DNA from: Pedobacter psychroterrae
GTDB lineage: Bacteria > Bacteroidota > Bacteroidia > Sphingobacteriales > Sphingobacteriaceae
Length of the DNA stretch: 64,000 nucleotides
Reading direction: 5' to 3'
Assembly: GCF_004331695.1 (NCBI RefSeq)
Contig: NZ_SJSL01000001.1
Span: 1,178,001-1,242,000 of the forward strand
Position numbers and translations under genes: made by a program. Of the stretch, positions 44,941 through 54,106 are shown one piece after another (the first letter of the stretch is position 1; the number at the start of each line of letters is the position of its first letter). The notes beneath the pieces were generated by a model that saw nothing but the letters and a program-made list of their open reading frames with translations, was not told the origin of the DNA and ran no database searches.

Positions 44941-46464
44941 TTAGAATGTATAGCTGAATGTACCTTGTGCAGTTACACCCGCAATGGTCGTTGTGCCGTT
45001 TTGAGATGCCGGTAGTGCTGCTTTCACATCGGATGCGTTATTAACGGCTTTACCATTTACACTGGTGATCAGTAGCCCTTTAGGATCTCTGAAAGAATCA
45101 AATGTTTTACCTTGTTCTACATTGGTGATTACCACGCCATTTTTAACACCATACTTTGCTTTTAGTGCAGCGGGTGCAGGTGCAAATGTAGCACCCAGTT
45201 TTTCGATCCGTGCTCCGCCGCTGTTGCTGGCAACAGCGGTATTATCATCTTTTATGCTGTTCTCGCCTTTGAGTGTCACGTTGACATTTTTCAATTGTCC
45301 ATCTCTTAAGTAAGTCAGCTGGACTTTATCGCCCGGACTCAGGCGCCCGATTTTTTCCTGAAGGTCTGGTGAATCAAAGATAGTAGCACCTTCTACCTTT
45401 TTGAGAATATCACCCTTTTTCAACCCTGCTGATGCTGCACCGCTATTTGGAAGTACATCAGTTACATATAGACCAGTAATGTCATTCACTTTTAATTCTT
45501 CAGCTCTGTCAGCATCCAATGCGGCAAAAGTAACCCCAATATATCCGCGTTTTACAGAACCATATTTTCTAAAGTCATCCAGGATCTTTTTAGCCAAATT
45601 AACCGGGATGGCAAAACCATAGCCTTCATTTGTACCTGTTCTGGATGCGATAGCGGCATTGATGCCGATCAATTCACCATTGGCATTTACCAATGCACCT
45701 CCGCTGTTTCCAGGGTTAATGGCTGCATCGGTTTGAATAAATGATTCAATGCTTGTGGGAGCCGGCCTTTTGCCTGTTCTCTGGTATTCTTCATACTCTT
45801 CTTCGGTAGGCTGCTGACTTCTGGCCAATATGCCAATACTACGTGCTTTAGCGCTTACAATTCCTGCAGTAACAGTAGTTTGCAGATCCAGCGGAAAGCC
45901 CACTGCCAATACCCACTCACCGATCTGTACATTGTCTGAATTACCCATTTTTACAACAGGTAGGTTTGTCGCGTCTACCTTGATCAGGGCAAGGTCAGTG
46001 TTAGGGTCTTTTCCTATTACTGTCGCGCTTACTTTACGTCTGTCTGACAATACCACTTCAATCTTGTCTGCATTGTCTACCACGTGGTTATTCGTAACGA
46101 TATAACCATCAGGAGTTAATATCACTCCTGAGCCGGAGGCTGCTTGTGGCGCACGCTGCATTCTTCTTCCGCCGCCGCCAAAAAATTCTTCAAACATATC
46201 CATCGGCGAACCGCCTCTTTCATTTCCTGAGCTGCTACTTCCATAAGAAGTTTTGATATGCACTACCGCCGGCGAAACCGCCGCCGCTGCCCCTACAAAA
46301 TCCACAGCTCCAGCTGAGGAAATCTTTGGATTGCTTGCAAAAAGCACATTTTGTTGTTCAGCAAATGACAATTGTTCATTTTTTGGCTCTAATAATTTAT
46401 AGCCGCCAATTGCAGCTGCACCACCTATAAATGCAGCCAACACTATTAATCCTATTCTTTTCAT
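44941..46464 (-). CDS. HtrA/DegP-type periplasmic serine protease
   Basis: A 507-residue envelope quality-control protease. N-terminal hydrophobic signal/anchor (about 4-22), then a trypsin-like domain with the triad H127 (VTNNHVVDN), D157 (PNTDLALIKVD) and S254 (NPGNSGGALV). An insertion of about 20 residues rich in Glu and Arg lies in the LA/LD region (about 213-235). PDZ1 (about 300-395, YVTDVLPNSGAASAGLKKGD) and a divergent PDZ2 (about 415-505) follow. It degrades or refolds misfolded exported proteins. Confidence 0.93.
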   Translation of the reverse strand: MKRIGLIVLAAFIGGAAAIGGYKLLEPKNEQLSFAEQQNVLFASNPKISSAGAVDFVGAAAAVSPAVVHIKTSYGSSSSGNERGGSPMDMFEEFFGGGGRRMQRAPQAASGSGVILTPDGYIVTNNHVVDNADKIEVVLSDRRKVSATVIGKDPNTDLALIKVDATNLPVVKMGNSDNVQIGEWVLAVGFPLDLQTTVTAGIVSAKARSIGILARSQQPTEEEYEEYQRTGKRPAPTSIESFIQTDAAINPGNSGGALVNANGELIGINAAIASRTGTNEGYGFAIPVNLAKKILDDFRKYGSVKRGYIGVTFAALDADRAEELKVNDITGLYVTDVLPNSGAASAGLKKGDILKKVEGATIFDSPDLQEKIGRLSPGDKVQLTYLRDGQLKNVNVTLKGENSIKDDNTAVASNSGGARIEKLGATFAPAPAALKAKYGVKNGVVITNVEQGKTFDSFRDPKGLLITSVNGKAVNNASDVKAALPASQNGTTTIAGVTAQGTFSYTF

Positions 46465-46637
46465 TTATATATTAGTTTATTTTTTCTTTATGAAAACTCA
46501 TCTGAGTCTCATATTCACCTAAACAATTATTTCTTTCAATTGATTTATTCAAATTTAATACCATATCAACGATATTTGCATCTGTATAAGGTCATGAATA
46601 CTGTTAAAAAATGTTAAACCAGCACATTACCCATAAA

Positions 46638-47423
46638 ATGAGCATTCAATTTTTCAAATACCAGGGCGCCGGAAACGATTTTATTTTAATCGACAATCGC
46701 GGTCTGTCTTTTAAAGATACGGATAATAAAATTGTCCATAAGCTGTGCGACAGGCGTTTTGGCATCGGTGGAGACGGATTTATGCTCTTGCAGAACCATC
46801 CGGACTTTGATTTTGAAATGCGTTACTTTAATGCTGACGGCAATCCCGGCAGCATGTGCGGCAACGGTGGACGCTGCATCGTGGCCTTTGCAAAGCATCT
46901 GGGAATTATTGACAGTGAAACTAATTTTTTGGCAGTGGATGGTCCTCATTATGCCAAAATTTCAGATGAAGGTAACTGGGTTGACCTTCAGATGATTGAT
47001 ATTGATACAATTTCCAAAGATGGGGAAGCGTATGTACTAAATACAGGATCACCACATTATGTAGCTCAAATGCAGGGTCTGGAGTCTTATGATGTTTATC
47101 ATAATGGCAAAGAGATCAGGAATAATGAGACTTACCGTAGCGAAGGCATCAATGTTAATTTTGTAGAGGATCAGGGCGATCATCTTTTTGTGCGCACTTT
47201 TGAACGTGGTGTTGAAGATGAAACCTATGCTTGCGGTACCGGCGTTACTGCTGTAGCACTGTCAATGGCTTACCGAAAAGGACAGACTGGTCATGTAGAA
47301 ACTCCGGTTAAGGTACTGGGAGGTAACCTGAACATCAAATTTGATTATGATGGCAGCCGGTTTACACAGGTGTTTTTATGTGGGCCTGCGGAAAAGGTAT
47401 TTGAAGGAAAAATCTCGATTTAA
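46638..47423 (+). CDS. dapF: diaminopimelate epimerase
   Basis: About 261 residues from ATG 46638, chosen because the family begins just before the conserved KYQGAGNDFI; an ATG at 46611 would add nine unconserved residues. The active-site cysteines are in NPGSMCGNGGRC and ETYACGTGVTAVAL, the two bases that interconvert LL- and meso-diaminopimelate for peptidoglycan and lysine. It converges with the helicase gene, ending 3 bases before it. Confidence 0.95.
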   Translation: MSIQFFKYQGAGNDFILIDNRGLSFKDTDNKIVHKLCDRRFGIGGDGFMLLQNHPDFDFEMRYFNADGNPGSMCGNGGRCIVAFAKHLGIIDSETNFLAVDGPHYAKISDEGNWVDLQMIDIDTISKDGEAYVLNTGSPHYVAQMQGLESYDVYHNGKEIRNNETYRSEGINVNFVEDQGDHLFVRTFERGVEDETYACGTGVTAVALSMAYRKGQTGHVETPVKVLGGNLNIKFDYDGSRFTQVFLCGPAEKVFEGKISI

Positions 47424-47426
47424 TGA

Positions 47427-49718
47427 TTAGTCCAGCTCGGCTAGGTGGGCTGCTATACCGATCTTAATCTCTCCGAAGCTAAATTTATTTCCCAGATGTG
47501 ACCGTATCGGTGTCATATTGACTGTTTGCAATACTTTGATGGCCTGCAGGATTTTGTCAAGTTTCTTATTTCCCAATATATCGATGGCATCAATTTCCTG
47601 TTTGGCTACATAGTGAGCCAGATGACCCTCTATGGTGCCTACAGCCATTTTTCGTGCAGCAGCAATTTCCGCAATGGACTTGCCTTCCTGAAAAAGTTCC
47701 AGCGAGAGCTCTTTAGTATCCACTTTTTCATCTTTGTCTTTAGGAGCTTTGTTTTTAGCCGAAGCCGATTTTCCTTTGGTTTTCTTATCTGTAAAGTCAA
47801 GCTTGCCGGGCATAGCGTATACTTTTTCCATCTCTGCAGCGCGCTGGGCCTGGTTTATAAGCGTAGTAACATCTTTTTTTGTAAACTCCTCGCCATTGAT
47901 CATTGCCCTTAGTAAGGCGGTGGCTTTGCTGATCTTTTTTACCTGTTCATAAAACATGGCTTCTATCTCGAGTAGCTCTGTCAGATAGGCCACCACCTGT
48001 TTATCCTGTTTTACCAGTTCCATCCGCTCAAAAATTCTTTTGGAGAAGTCAGACAACTGAGGATTAAAATACCTTTCGGCAGCTGTGGCCCTTTCCAGCA
48101 AAGCAGTAAGCCCTTCTGCTGATTTAACCTGGTATAACCTTTGGATCTGTACCAGAAATTTGCCCGAATGCACTTTTAACTCGCTATGGTCTTTAAGCAG
48201 CTGAGCTGCCCATTTTACATGTTTCTGCTTGGCCGATTTGTTAATGTCTTTGGTGTAGGAATGTACATGCTCATACAAGTAATTGTCGAGGGGGTTCAGG
48301 TCAAAGCTTTGCAGCAGGTATGACCTTAAGAAGTGTTCACTGTCACTCAGTATTCTTGATTCCAGCTCGCCGGCCGACTGCTTGTTCTTTGAATAGGCGG
48401 ACACGCTATGGTCCTGTCTGATGCCTGTTCCCGGGATTTTTGAAGTAAGCACCAGCCCGTCCAGCGACCGCAGCCTCGAAAGCGCAACGTAAATCTGGCC
48501 CGGTGCAAAGGCACTGCCTATGTCAATGATTGCTTTATCAAAAGTCAGGCCCTGGCTTTTATGCACCGTGATGGCCCAGGCGAGCTTCAAAGGATATTGG
48601 GTGAAAGTACCGATCAGCTCTTCTTTTATTTCTCCGCTGACTTTATCAGTGGTATACCTAAAGTTTTCCCACTTGTATTTTTCCAGCACTATTTTCTCGC
48701 GTGCGCCATCTGCCTGCACTTCAATTACGTCTGCACTAAGATCGGTAACCGTAGCAATCTTTCCGTTAAAAAAACGCTGCTCACCTGTAGGGTCATTTTT
48801 AATGAACATGACCTGTGCGCCTACCTTAAGTTCCATGATCTGTTCGGCAGGATAAGAGAATTCGCTGAATTCATCTTCTATTTTTGCGGTGTATAAATAG
48901 GATGTTCCCTTTAGGCTATCCAGGCTTTGCTTGTTTAGTGTGTCAGCCTTATTATTGTGTGTGGTGAGGGTGATGAATTTGTCTTCCGGGCGGAGTATGA
49001 AATCAGGTTGATAATGTTTTTCCAGCAATGCGATATCAGCTGCTGTCACCTGATTATTTCTCAGATTGTTCAGCAGGTTAATGAATTCGCTGTCTGCCTG
49101 CCTGTAGATTTTTTCCAGTTCAATATATACCGGGGGTTCCTGTTGCAGTGCTACCGCATCAAAAAAGTAGGCGCTTTTATAAAACTGCCCCAATAAGTTC
49201 CATTCATTGGATTTTACCACTGGAGGTAACTGATGCAGGTCGCCAATGAATAAAAGCTGTACGCCACCAAAACCAGCATTGTTCTTCCTGACATAGCGCA
49301 GCATCATGTCTATCGCATCCAGCAGATCTGCACGCAGCATACTCACTTCATCAATGATCAGCAGTTCCATGTCTGTAAGCACTTTTCTTTTAGCCGCATT
49401 CATGTTCAGGGTCCTTACTATAGACCTTGGCGTATTGTATTGTTGGTTGTAGTGGTCACCATCTGCGGCAGGTGGTTTAGGCAGGTAAGTTCCAAATGGA
49501 AGCTGAAACAGGGAATGTATGGTTACACCTTGAGCATTGATGGCCGCAATACCTGTTGGGGCTGCTACCACCGCCTTTTTATGCGTCAGGCCGATTAAAT
49601 TCCTTAAAAAAGTTGTTTTACCAGTGCCAGCCTTTCCTGTAAGAAAAATATGTCTTGAAGTATAGTTTACAAATCTGGCAGCAAGCTCAGCAGGATTAGC
49701 GGTTTCGGAATTCGGCAT
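47427..49718 (-). CDS. Pif1/RecD2-like helicase with C-terminal helix-turn-helix domain
   Basis: About 763 residues from ATG 49718 (a TTG at 49733 is less likely). Superfamily 1B helicase motifs: Walker A GKAGTGKT (28-35), AAPTGIAAINAQGVTIHSLF (motif Ia), LLIIDEVSMLRADLLDAID (motif II), LLFIGDLHQLPPV (motif III) and AITVHKSQGLTFDKA (motif V), followed by IYVALSRLRSLDGL (motif VI). The C-terminal third is a long helical region, then a Lys-rich linker and an HTH_40-like domain (SLELFQEGKSIAEIAAARKM, GTIEGHLAHYV). It probably unwinds DNA forks or R-loops. Its start lies 50 bases from the operator-bearing promoter of the divergent receptor gene. Confidence 0.87.
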   Translation of the reverse strand: MPNSETANPAELAARFVNYTSRHIFLTGKAGTGKTTFLRNLIGLTHKKAVVAAPTGIAAINAQGVTIHSLFQLPFGTYLPKPPAADGDHYNQQYNTPRSIVRTLNMNAAKRKVLTDMELLIIDEVSMLRADLLDAIDMMLRYVRKNNAGFGGVQLLFIGDLHQLPPVVKSNEWNLLGQFYKSAYFFDAVALQQEPPVYIELEKIYRQADSEFINLLNNLRNNQVTAADIALLEKHYQPDFILRPEDKFITLTTHNNKADTLNKQSLDSLKGTSYLYTAKIEDEFSEFSYPAEQIMELKVGAQVMFIKNDPTGEQRFFNGKIATVTDLSADVIEVQADGAREKIVLEKYKWENFRYTTDKVSGEIKEELIGTFTQYPLKLAWAITVHKSQGLTFDKAIIDIGSAFAPGQIYVALSRLRSLDGLVLTSKIPGTGIRQDHSVSAYSKNKQSAGELESRILSDSEHFLRSYLLQSFDLNPLDNYLYEHVHSYTKDINKSAKQKHVKWAAQLLKDHSELKVHSGKFLVQIQRLYQVKSAEGLTALLERATAAERYFNPQLSDFSKRIFERMELVKQDKQVVAYLTELLEIEAMFYEQVKKISKATALLRAMINGEEFTKKDVTTLINQAQRAAEMEKVYAMPGKLDFTDKKTKGKSASAKNKAPKDKDEKVDTKELSLELFQEGKSIAEIAAARKMAVGTIEGHLAHYVAKQEIDAIDILGNKKLDKILQAIKVLQTVNMTPIRSHLGNKFSFGEIKIGIAAHLAELD

Positions 49719-49767
49719 GAGCAAAGTTAACAAGAATTAACACACTTTAACACCCATCTTATTTTAA

Positions 49768-49786
49768 TACTAAAGTTTTAGTTATA
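49768..49786 (+). promoter_or_regulatory. BlaI-type operator copy in receptor promoter
   Basis: TACTAAAGTTTTAGTTATA matches 37858-37876 in front of the BlaI/M56 operon at 18 of 19 positions and contains the same ACTAA-N4-TTAGT dyad. It ends inside a -7 element (TACATTTG, 49785-49792) and occupies the spacer between -33 and -7, an ideal place for a repressor. Control by the BlaI-like protein at 37925 is inferred. Confidence 0.6.
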
Positions 49787-49792
49787 CATTTG
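49785..49792 (+). promoter_or_regulatory. -7 element (TACATTTG) of the receptor/GLPGLI operon
   Basis: TACATTTG matches TAnnTTTG, with a T-rich -33-like TTTTAA about 20 bases upstream (49762-49767). The start codon at 49812 is about 20 bases downstream. Confidence 0.45.
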
Positions 49793-49811
49793 GTCAACCT
49801 GAATTTCCTGT

Positions 49812-52622
49812 ATGAAAGTATTCGCTCTCCTCAATTTCCTACTATTGATCTGCGTGGGCTCTTTATTTGCCCAAAAACAATACCTTATTAAAGGGACTGT
49901 TACTGACAGTATGGCCACTTACAAGATGGTTAAAACCAGTATATCCGTGTTGAATGAAAAGGATTCTATCCTCCTGAAATATACCCGTGCAGATGCTGAG
50001 GGTAATTTTATACTTAACAGTCCGAAATCCGGGAAGTTTATTTTATTGGTTACTTATCCGGGCTACGCCGATTATGTGGAGAATTTCATACTGGATTCTG
50101 TGAATACAACAAAGGATTTTGGCAGCATCAATCTTATTCTAAAAGCAACCCTGCTCCAGGATGTCATCATACAGGGTAAAGTGGCCTCCATCAAGATCAA
50201 GGGTGACACTACAGAATACAATGCGGGAAGTTATAGCATCGCCCCCAATTCAAAGGTAGAGGACCTGTTAAAACAATTACCCGGCATACAGGTAGACAAA
50301 GATGGGAAAATAACTGCCCAGGGTGAAACAGTCAATAAAGTGTTGGTAGACGGGGAAGAGTTCTTTGGTGACGATCCTACACTGGTCACAAAAAATATCC
50401 GTGGCGATATGGTGGATAAGGTGCAGTTGTATGATAAGAAGAGTGATCAGGCCACTTTTACGGGTATTGATGACGGGGAAAAGTCAAAGACCATCAATAT
50501 CAAGCTCAAGGAGGATAAGAAAAACGGATACTTCGGCAAATTAGAAGGCGGTGTGGGTACAGATAAATTCTATAATAATCAGGCGATGTTTAATGCCTTT
50601 AAAGGAAAGCAAAAATTCTCTGCCTTTGGTATATTTGGTAATACCGGGCAAACTGGTCTTGGCTGGCAAGACAGAGATAAATATGGCGGTTCCGGCAACA
50701 GTATGGAATTTTCTGATGACGGGGGGATTATGTTTTTCTCAGGCGGCGGCGACGATTTTGACTCTTTTGATGGCCAGTATAATGGCGAGGGTATCCCCTC
50801 AGCTAACAGTGGTGGATTGCATTATGAAAACAAATGGGATAGTGACAAGCATGGCATTAATTCCAATTATAAAGCAGGTTCCATTAGTATTGAGGCTGCA
50901 AGAGACAACCTTACCCAAAATAATCTCCCAGGGGGACTTATTAACAGCAGTTCCAATCAAAAGTTTGACAACATGATGTTCAGACAAAAGGGGGATGTGA
51001 CCTACACCATAAAGCTTGACACTACATCAACATTAAAAGTTTCCATAGATGGAACGATCAAAAACAGTAAAACAAGCGACGATTTTATTTCCGCTAGTTT
51101 AAGAGGAGACAATTCGTTTTTAAACTCCGGGATCAGGACGTTAACTAATGATGCTGATCAGCAATTATTTAATGCAAATGCGCTTTGGACAAAAAAATTA
51201 AAGAAAAAAGGAAGAACATTATCCGTAAATGTCAAACAGGCAATAAATGACAATGACACAAAAGGCTTCTTAAATTCAACCAATAAGTTCTTTAATGAGC
51301 AGAACAATCTGGATAGCACACAAGTCATTAATCAATATAAAACAAACTATACTAGTAGTGCTGTATTTAATACCAATATGACTTATACGGAGCCCCTATC
51401 TAAAATGATGTCTCTGATATTGAATTATGGCCTTGGAGTTAACAACAGCAGTTCCGACCGTAAGTCCTTTAATCAAAGTGTATCTGGTGAATATGATATC
51501 CTCGATAAAGAGTTTAGCAACGATTTTGAACTCGATCAGCTCTCGAACCAAGGTGGTGCAACTTTTAACCTGAAAATGAGCAAATCGACAATAAATTTCG
51601 GAACAAAAATAAGTGGGGTGAGATTTCAGCAGTTCGACGCCTATACTGACAAGACTTTTAAAAGGAATTTTATAAACTGGAATCCGCAGGCATCGTTTCA
51701 GTATAGGTTTTCTCAGCAAAAATCCATGCGGTTCAGTTATTATGGTAATACCACACAGCCAGGTATTGATCAGATTCAACCGGTCCGTGTGAACACAGAC
51801 CCGCTAAATATCACCTTAGGTAATCCGGATCTTAGACCATCCTTCAGAAGCAATTTGAGTGTGGGATATAATTCCTACAAGATCCTTAGTGATCAGTATA
51901 TTTATATGAATGGCGGTTATTCATTTACTACAAATCCAATCATCAACCTTACTACTACAGATCAGGCCGGCAAAAATACCTATGAATCCATTAATTTAGG
52001 CAGCAAAAATCCCTATAATTTTTATTTCAGTAGTGCTTTCAGCAGGAAAATAAAAGGGCCGGATATCAGTGTGGGAATTGATCTTGATGCTAACGGAAAT
52101 GTGAATTATACCATGGTCAGCAATAAAATTAAAACAGAATTAAATACCACTAAATCGTCTAATTATTCCGGAGGATTAAATTTTTCAAAATACAAAGATA
52201 AAAAGTACAGCTTCCGGGTTTCAGGCGGACCCTCGTACAATATTATAAGTTCCTCGCTACAAACCAGGGTTGATAACAAGGGCTGGGGGATTCAGGGAAA
52301 TGGAAGTTTTAATGTTTATCTGCCTGGAAAAATTGAACTCAGTACTGATGGATACTATCAATACACTGGGAAAACCCAAACTTTCGATCAGGACCTGGAA
52401 CGTTTTATTTGGAATGCCTCGATCTCTAAAAAATTCTTTAAGCAGGAAAATCTGATGCTTTCCCTTTCAGGAAGGGACTTACTGAACCAGAATGTCGGCT
52501 TCAGCAGATACGCCAGCGGCAACATGGTTACCCAAAACAGTTACACAACCATACAACGATATTTTATGTGCACCTTAAGCTGGGACTTCAGCAAGATGGG
52601 CGGGTCAGTAGCAAAAAAATAA
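49812..52622 (+). CDS. outer-membrane beta-barrel receptor-like protein
   Basis: A 936-residue protein: signal peptide (about 1-20, ending GSLFAQ), a carboxypeptidase-like domain (about 24-110, IKGTVTDSMATYKMVKTSIS), a plug-like region (about 130-225, EDLLKQLPGIQVDKDGKITA, VNKVLVDGEEFFGDDP) and a long barrel with Asn/Ser-rich loops ending LSWDFSKMG. The plug pattern matches TonB-receptor-like proteins that pair with GLPGLI proteins. The stop is 4 bases before the GLPGLI gene. Its promoter carries the BlaI-type operator. Confidence 0.85.
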   Translation: MKVFALLNFLLLICVGSLFAQKQYLIKGTVTDSMATYKMVKTSISVLNEKDSILLKYTRADAEGNFILNSPKSGKFILLVTYPGYADYVENFILDSVNTTKDFGSINLILKATLLQDVIIQGKVASIKIKGDTTEYNAGSYSIAPNSKVEDLLKQLPGIQVDKDGKITAQGETVNKVLVDGEEFFGDDPTLVTKNIRGDMVDKVQLYDKKSDQATFTGIDDGEKSKTINIKLKEDKKNGYFGKLEGGVGTDKFYNNQAMFNAFKGKQKFSAFGIFGNTGQTGLGWQDRDKYGGSGNSMEFSDDGGIMFFSGGGDDFDSFDGQYNGEGIPSANSGGLHYENKWDSDKHGINSNYKAGSISIEAARDNLTQNNLPGGLINSSSNQKFDNMMFRQKGDVTYTIKLDTTSTLKVSIDGTIKNSKTSDDFISASLRGDNSFLNSGIRTLTNDADQQLFNANALWTKKLKKKGRTLSVNVKQAINDNDTKGFLNSTNKFFNEQNNLDSTQVINQYKTNYTSSAVFNTNMTYTEPLSKMMSLILNYGLGVNNSSSDRKSFNQSVSGEYDILDKEFSNDFELDQLSNQGGATFNLKMSKSTINFGTKISGVRFQQFDAYTDKTFKRNFINWNPQASFQYRFSQQKSMRFSYYGNTTQPGIDQIQPVRVNTDPLNITLGNPDLRPSFRSNLSVGYNSYKILSDQYIYMNGGYSFTTNPIINLTTTDQAGKNTYESINLGSKNPYNFYFSSAFSRKIKGPDISVGIDLDANGNVNYTMVSNKIKTELNTTKSSNYSGGLNFSKYKDKKYSFRVSGGPSYNIISSSLQTRVDNKGWGIQGNGSFNVYLPGKIELSTDGYYQYTGKTQTFDQDLERFIWNASISKKFFKQENLMLSLSGRDLLNQNVGFSRYASGNMVTQNSYTTIQRYFMCTLSWDFSKMGGSVAKK

Positions 52623-52626
52623 GAAG

Positions 52627-53403
52627 ATGAAACACACACTAATTATGGTCAGCGCCTGCCTGTTGTTCAGCATCAGCAGCCTGTTTGCACAAAATGTGAG
52701 ATTTACCACCGACGGAATCATAGAATTCGAGAAAAGCTCCAATATGTTTGCGATCATGAAAAGGCAAATGGAAAAAAATTCCAGCAGTTTTATGCAGCAG
52801 GCTTATGATGCTTATGTCAAGAACCAGCCCCAGTTTAGGGTATTAAAGAGCACGCTGGCATTCTCTAAAGACAAAACTTTATATACGCCGATAGCAGAAG
52901 AAAACAGTTCCAGGGGTTTTTTCTTTAATGATCCTTCTACCGAGCAAAGCAACACCACCTATACAGACCTCGCTTTGGGGCTGTTTACTACGCAGAAAAA
53001 GGTTTATGAAGAAACATTCCTGGTAAAAGACTCCGTAAGAAAGATAAACTGGAAAATAACCAGTGAGATGCGTACGATAGCTGGTTACGAATGCCGCAGG
53101 GCAAATGCCATTATCCTCGACTCAATTTACGTAGTGGCCTTTTATACAGATAAAATCGCTGTTTCAGGAGGTCCGGAATCATTTACCGGTTTACCAGGAA
53201 TGATATTGGGAGTAGCGCTTCCTCACGAGAACATCACCTGGTTTGCCAAAACAGTTGTCGATAAATCCCTTGGTGCAAATGACTTAAAAATACCTGCTAA
53301 AGGCAAGCCGGTAAACAATAAAACCTTGAGAGAAACAATTAATGCCGCTTTAAAAGATTGGGGAGATTATGCGCAGTCAGCATTAAAGGCATTCCTGCTT
53401 TAA
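52627..53403 (+). CDS. GLPGLI-family exported protein
   Basis: A 258-residue protein with a signal peptide (MVSACLLFSISSLFAQN). The hallmark is ESFTGLPGMILGVAL (about 189-203), the GLPGLI motif of a Bacteroidota family of unknown function. Nearby are TSEMRTIAGYECRRANAI and IYVVAFYTDKIAVSGGP. It is the second gene of the operon after the barrel protein and its stop overlaps that of the convergent OmpR-type regulator (TTAA, 53400-53403). The partners suggest an outer-membrane complex. Confidence 0.87.
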   Translation: MKHTLIMVSACLLFSISSLFAQNVRFTTDGIIEFEKSSNMFAIMKRQMEKNSSSFMQQAYDAYVKNQPQFRVLKSTLAFSKDKTLYTPIAEENSSRGFFFNDPSTEQSNTTYTDLALGLFTTQKKVYEETFLVKDSVRKINWKITSEMRTIAGYECRRANAIILDSIYVVAFYTDKIAVSGGPESFTGLPGMILGVALPHENITWFAKTVVDKSLGANDLKIPAKGKPVNNKTLRETINAALKDWGDYAQSALKAFLL

Positions 53404-54095
53404 TTCACCAGCAGTTTATAGCCTTTTCCATGAACATTGAGGATCTCTACTTTGGGGTCTTCCCTCAGGTATTTTCTGAGTTTGCTCAAAAACACATCCA
53501 TGCTGCGGCCGTTGAAATAATTGTCGTCATGCCAGATACTTAGCAATGCTTCCTCTCTGGTAAGCACGGTATTTTTTTTAAGGCACAGGAGCTGCAACAG
53601 CTCGGCTTCCTTGGTCGACAGTTTCTGTTGCTGGCCTTTATACTGAATCATCTGGGTGGTATAGTCAAAGGTATATTCACCTATCTGGAACAGCGTCTGC
53701 GCAGGTGTATTGTCAGCAGTTTCCTTAACTGCCACACGCTTCAAAAGTGCATTTATCCTCAGCAGCAACTCCTCTATTCTAAAGGGTTTGGTGATGTAAT
53801 CGTCACCTCCCAGGTTATATGCAGAGGCTTTATCCTCCATCATCGCTTTGGCTGTAGCAAATATGATAGGTACTTCCTGGTTGATCTTTCTGATTTCTTT
53901 ACCTAGCGTAAAACCGTCTTTCTTTGGCATCATTACATCAAAGATACACAGGTTAAATTCCTGCTTTGTAAAAGCGCGGAGGCCTTCATCGCCATCCACA
54001 CATAATACCACTTCAAACTTGCCTTTAAGCTGCAGGTAATCCTGCAAAAGCAGTCCAAGATTTGGATCGTCTTCTACCAATAAGATTCGTTTCAT
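53400..54095 (-). CDS. OmpR/PhoB-family response regulator
   Basis: A 231-residue regulator: receiver domain (about 2-115) with acidic residues EDD (8-10), phosphoacceptor D53 (IFDVMMPKKDG) and the conserved Lys (YITKPFRIEELLLRI); then a winged-helix DNA-binding domain (about 135-230, LSTKEAELLQLLCLKKNTVL, SIWHDDNYFNGRSMDVFLSK, LNVHGKGYKLLV). The kinase gene is 11 bases upstream on the same strand. Confidence 0.94.
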   Translation of the reverse strand: MKRILLVEDDPNLGLLLQDYLQLKGKFEVVLCVDGDEGLRAFTKQEFNLCIFDVMMPKKDGFTLGKEIRKINQEVPIIFATAKAMMEDKASAYNLGGDDYITKPFRIEELLLRINALLKRVAVKETADNTPAQTLFQIGEYTFDYTTQMIQYKGQQQKLSTKEAELLQLLCLKKNTVLTREEALLSIWHDDNYFNGRSMDVFLSKLRKYLREDPKVEILNVHGKGYKLLVN

Positions 54096-54106
54096 TTGCT
54101 GTTAAT

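Noticed and set aside
46611..46637. Upstream ATG start for dapF
   Set aside because: It adds nine residues before the conserved start region (KYQGAGNDF); ATG 46638 is the better choice.
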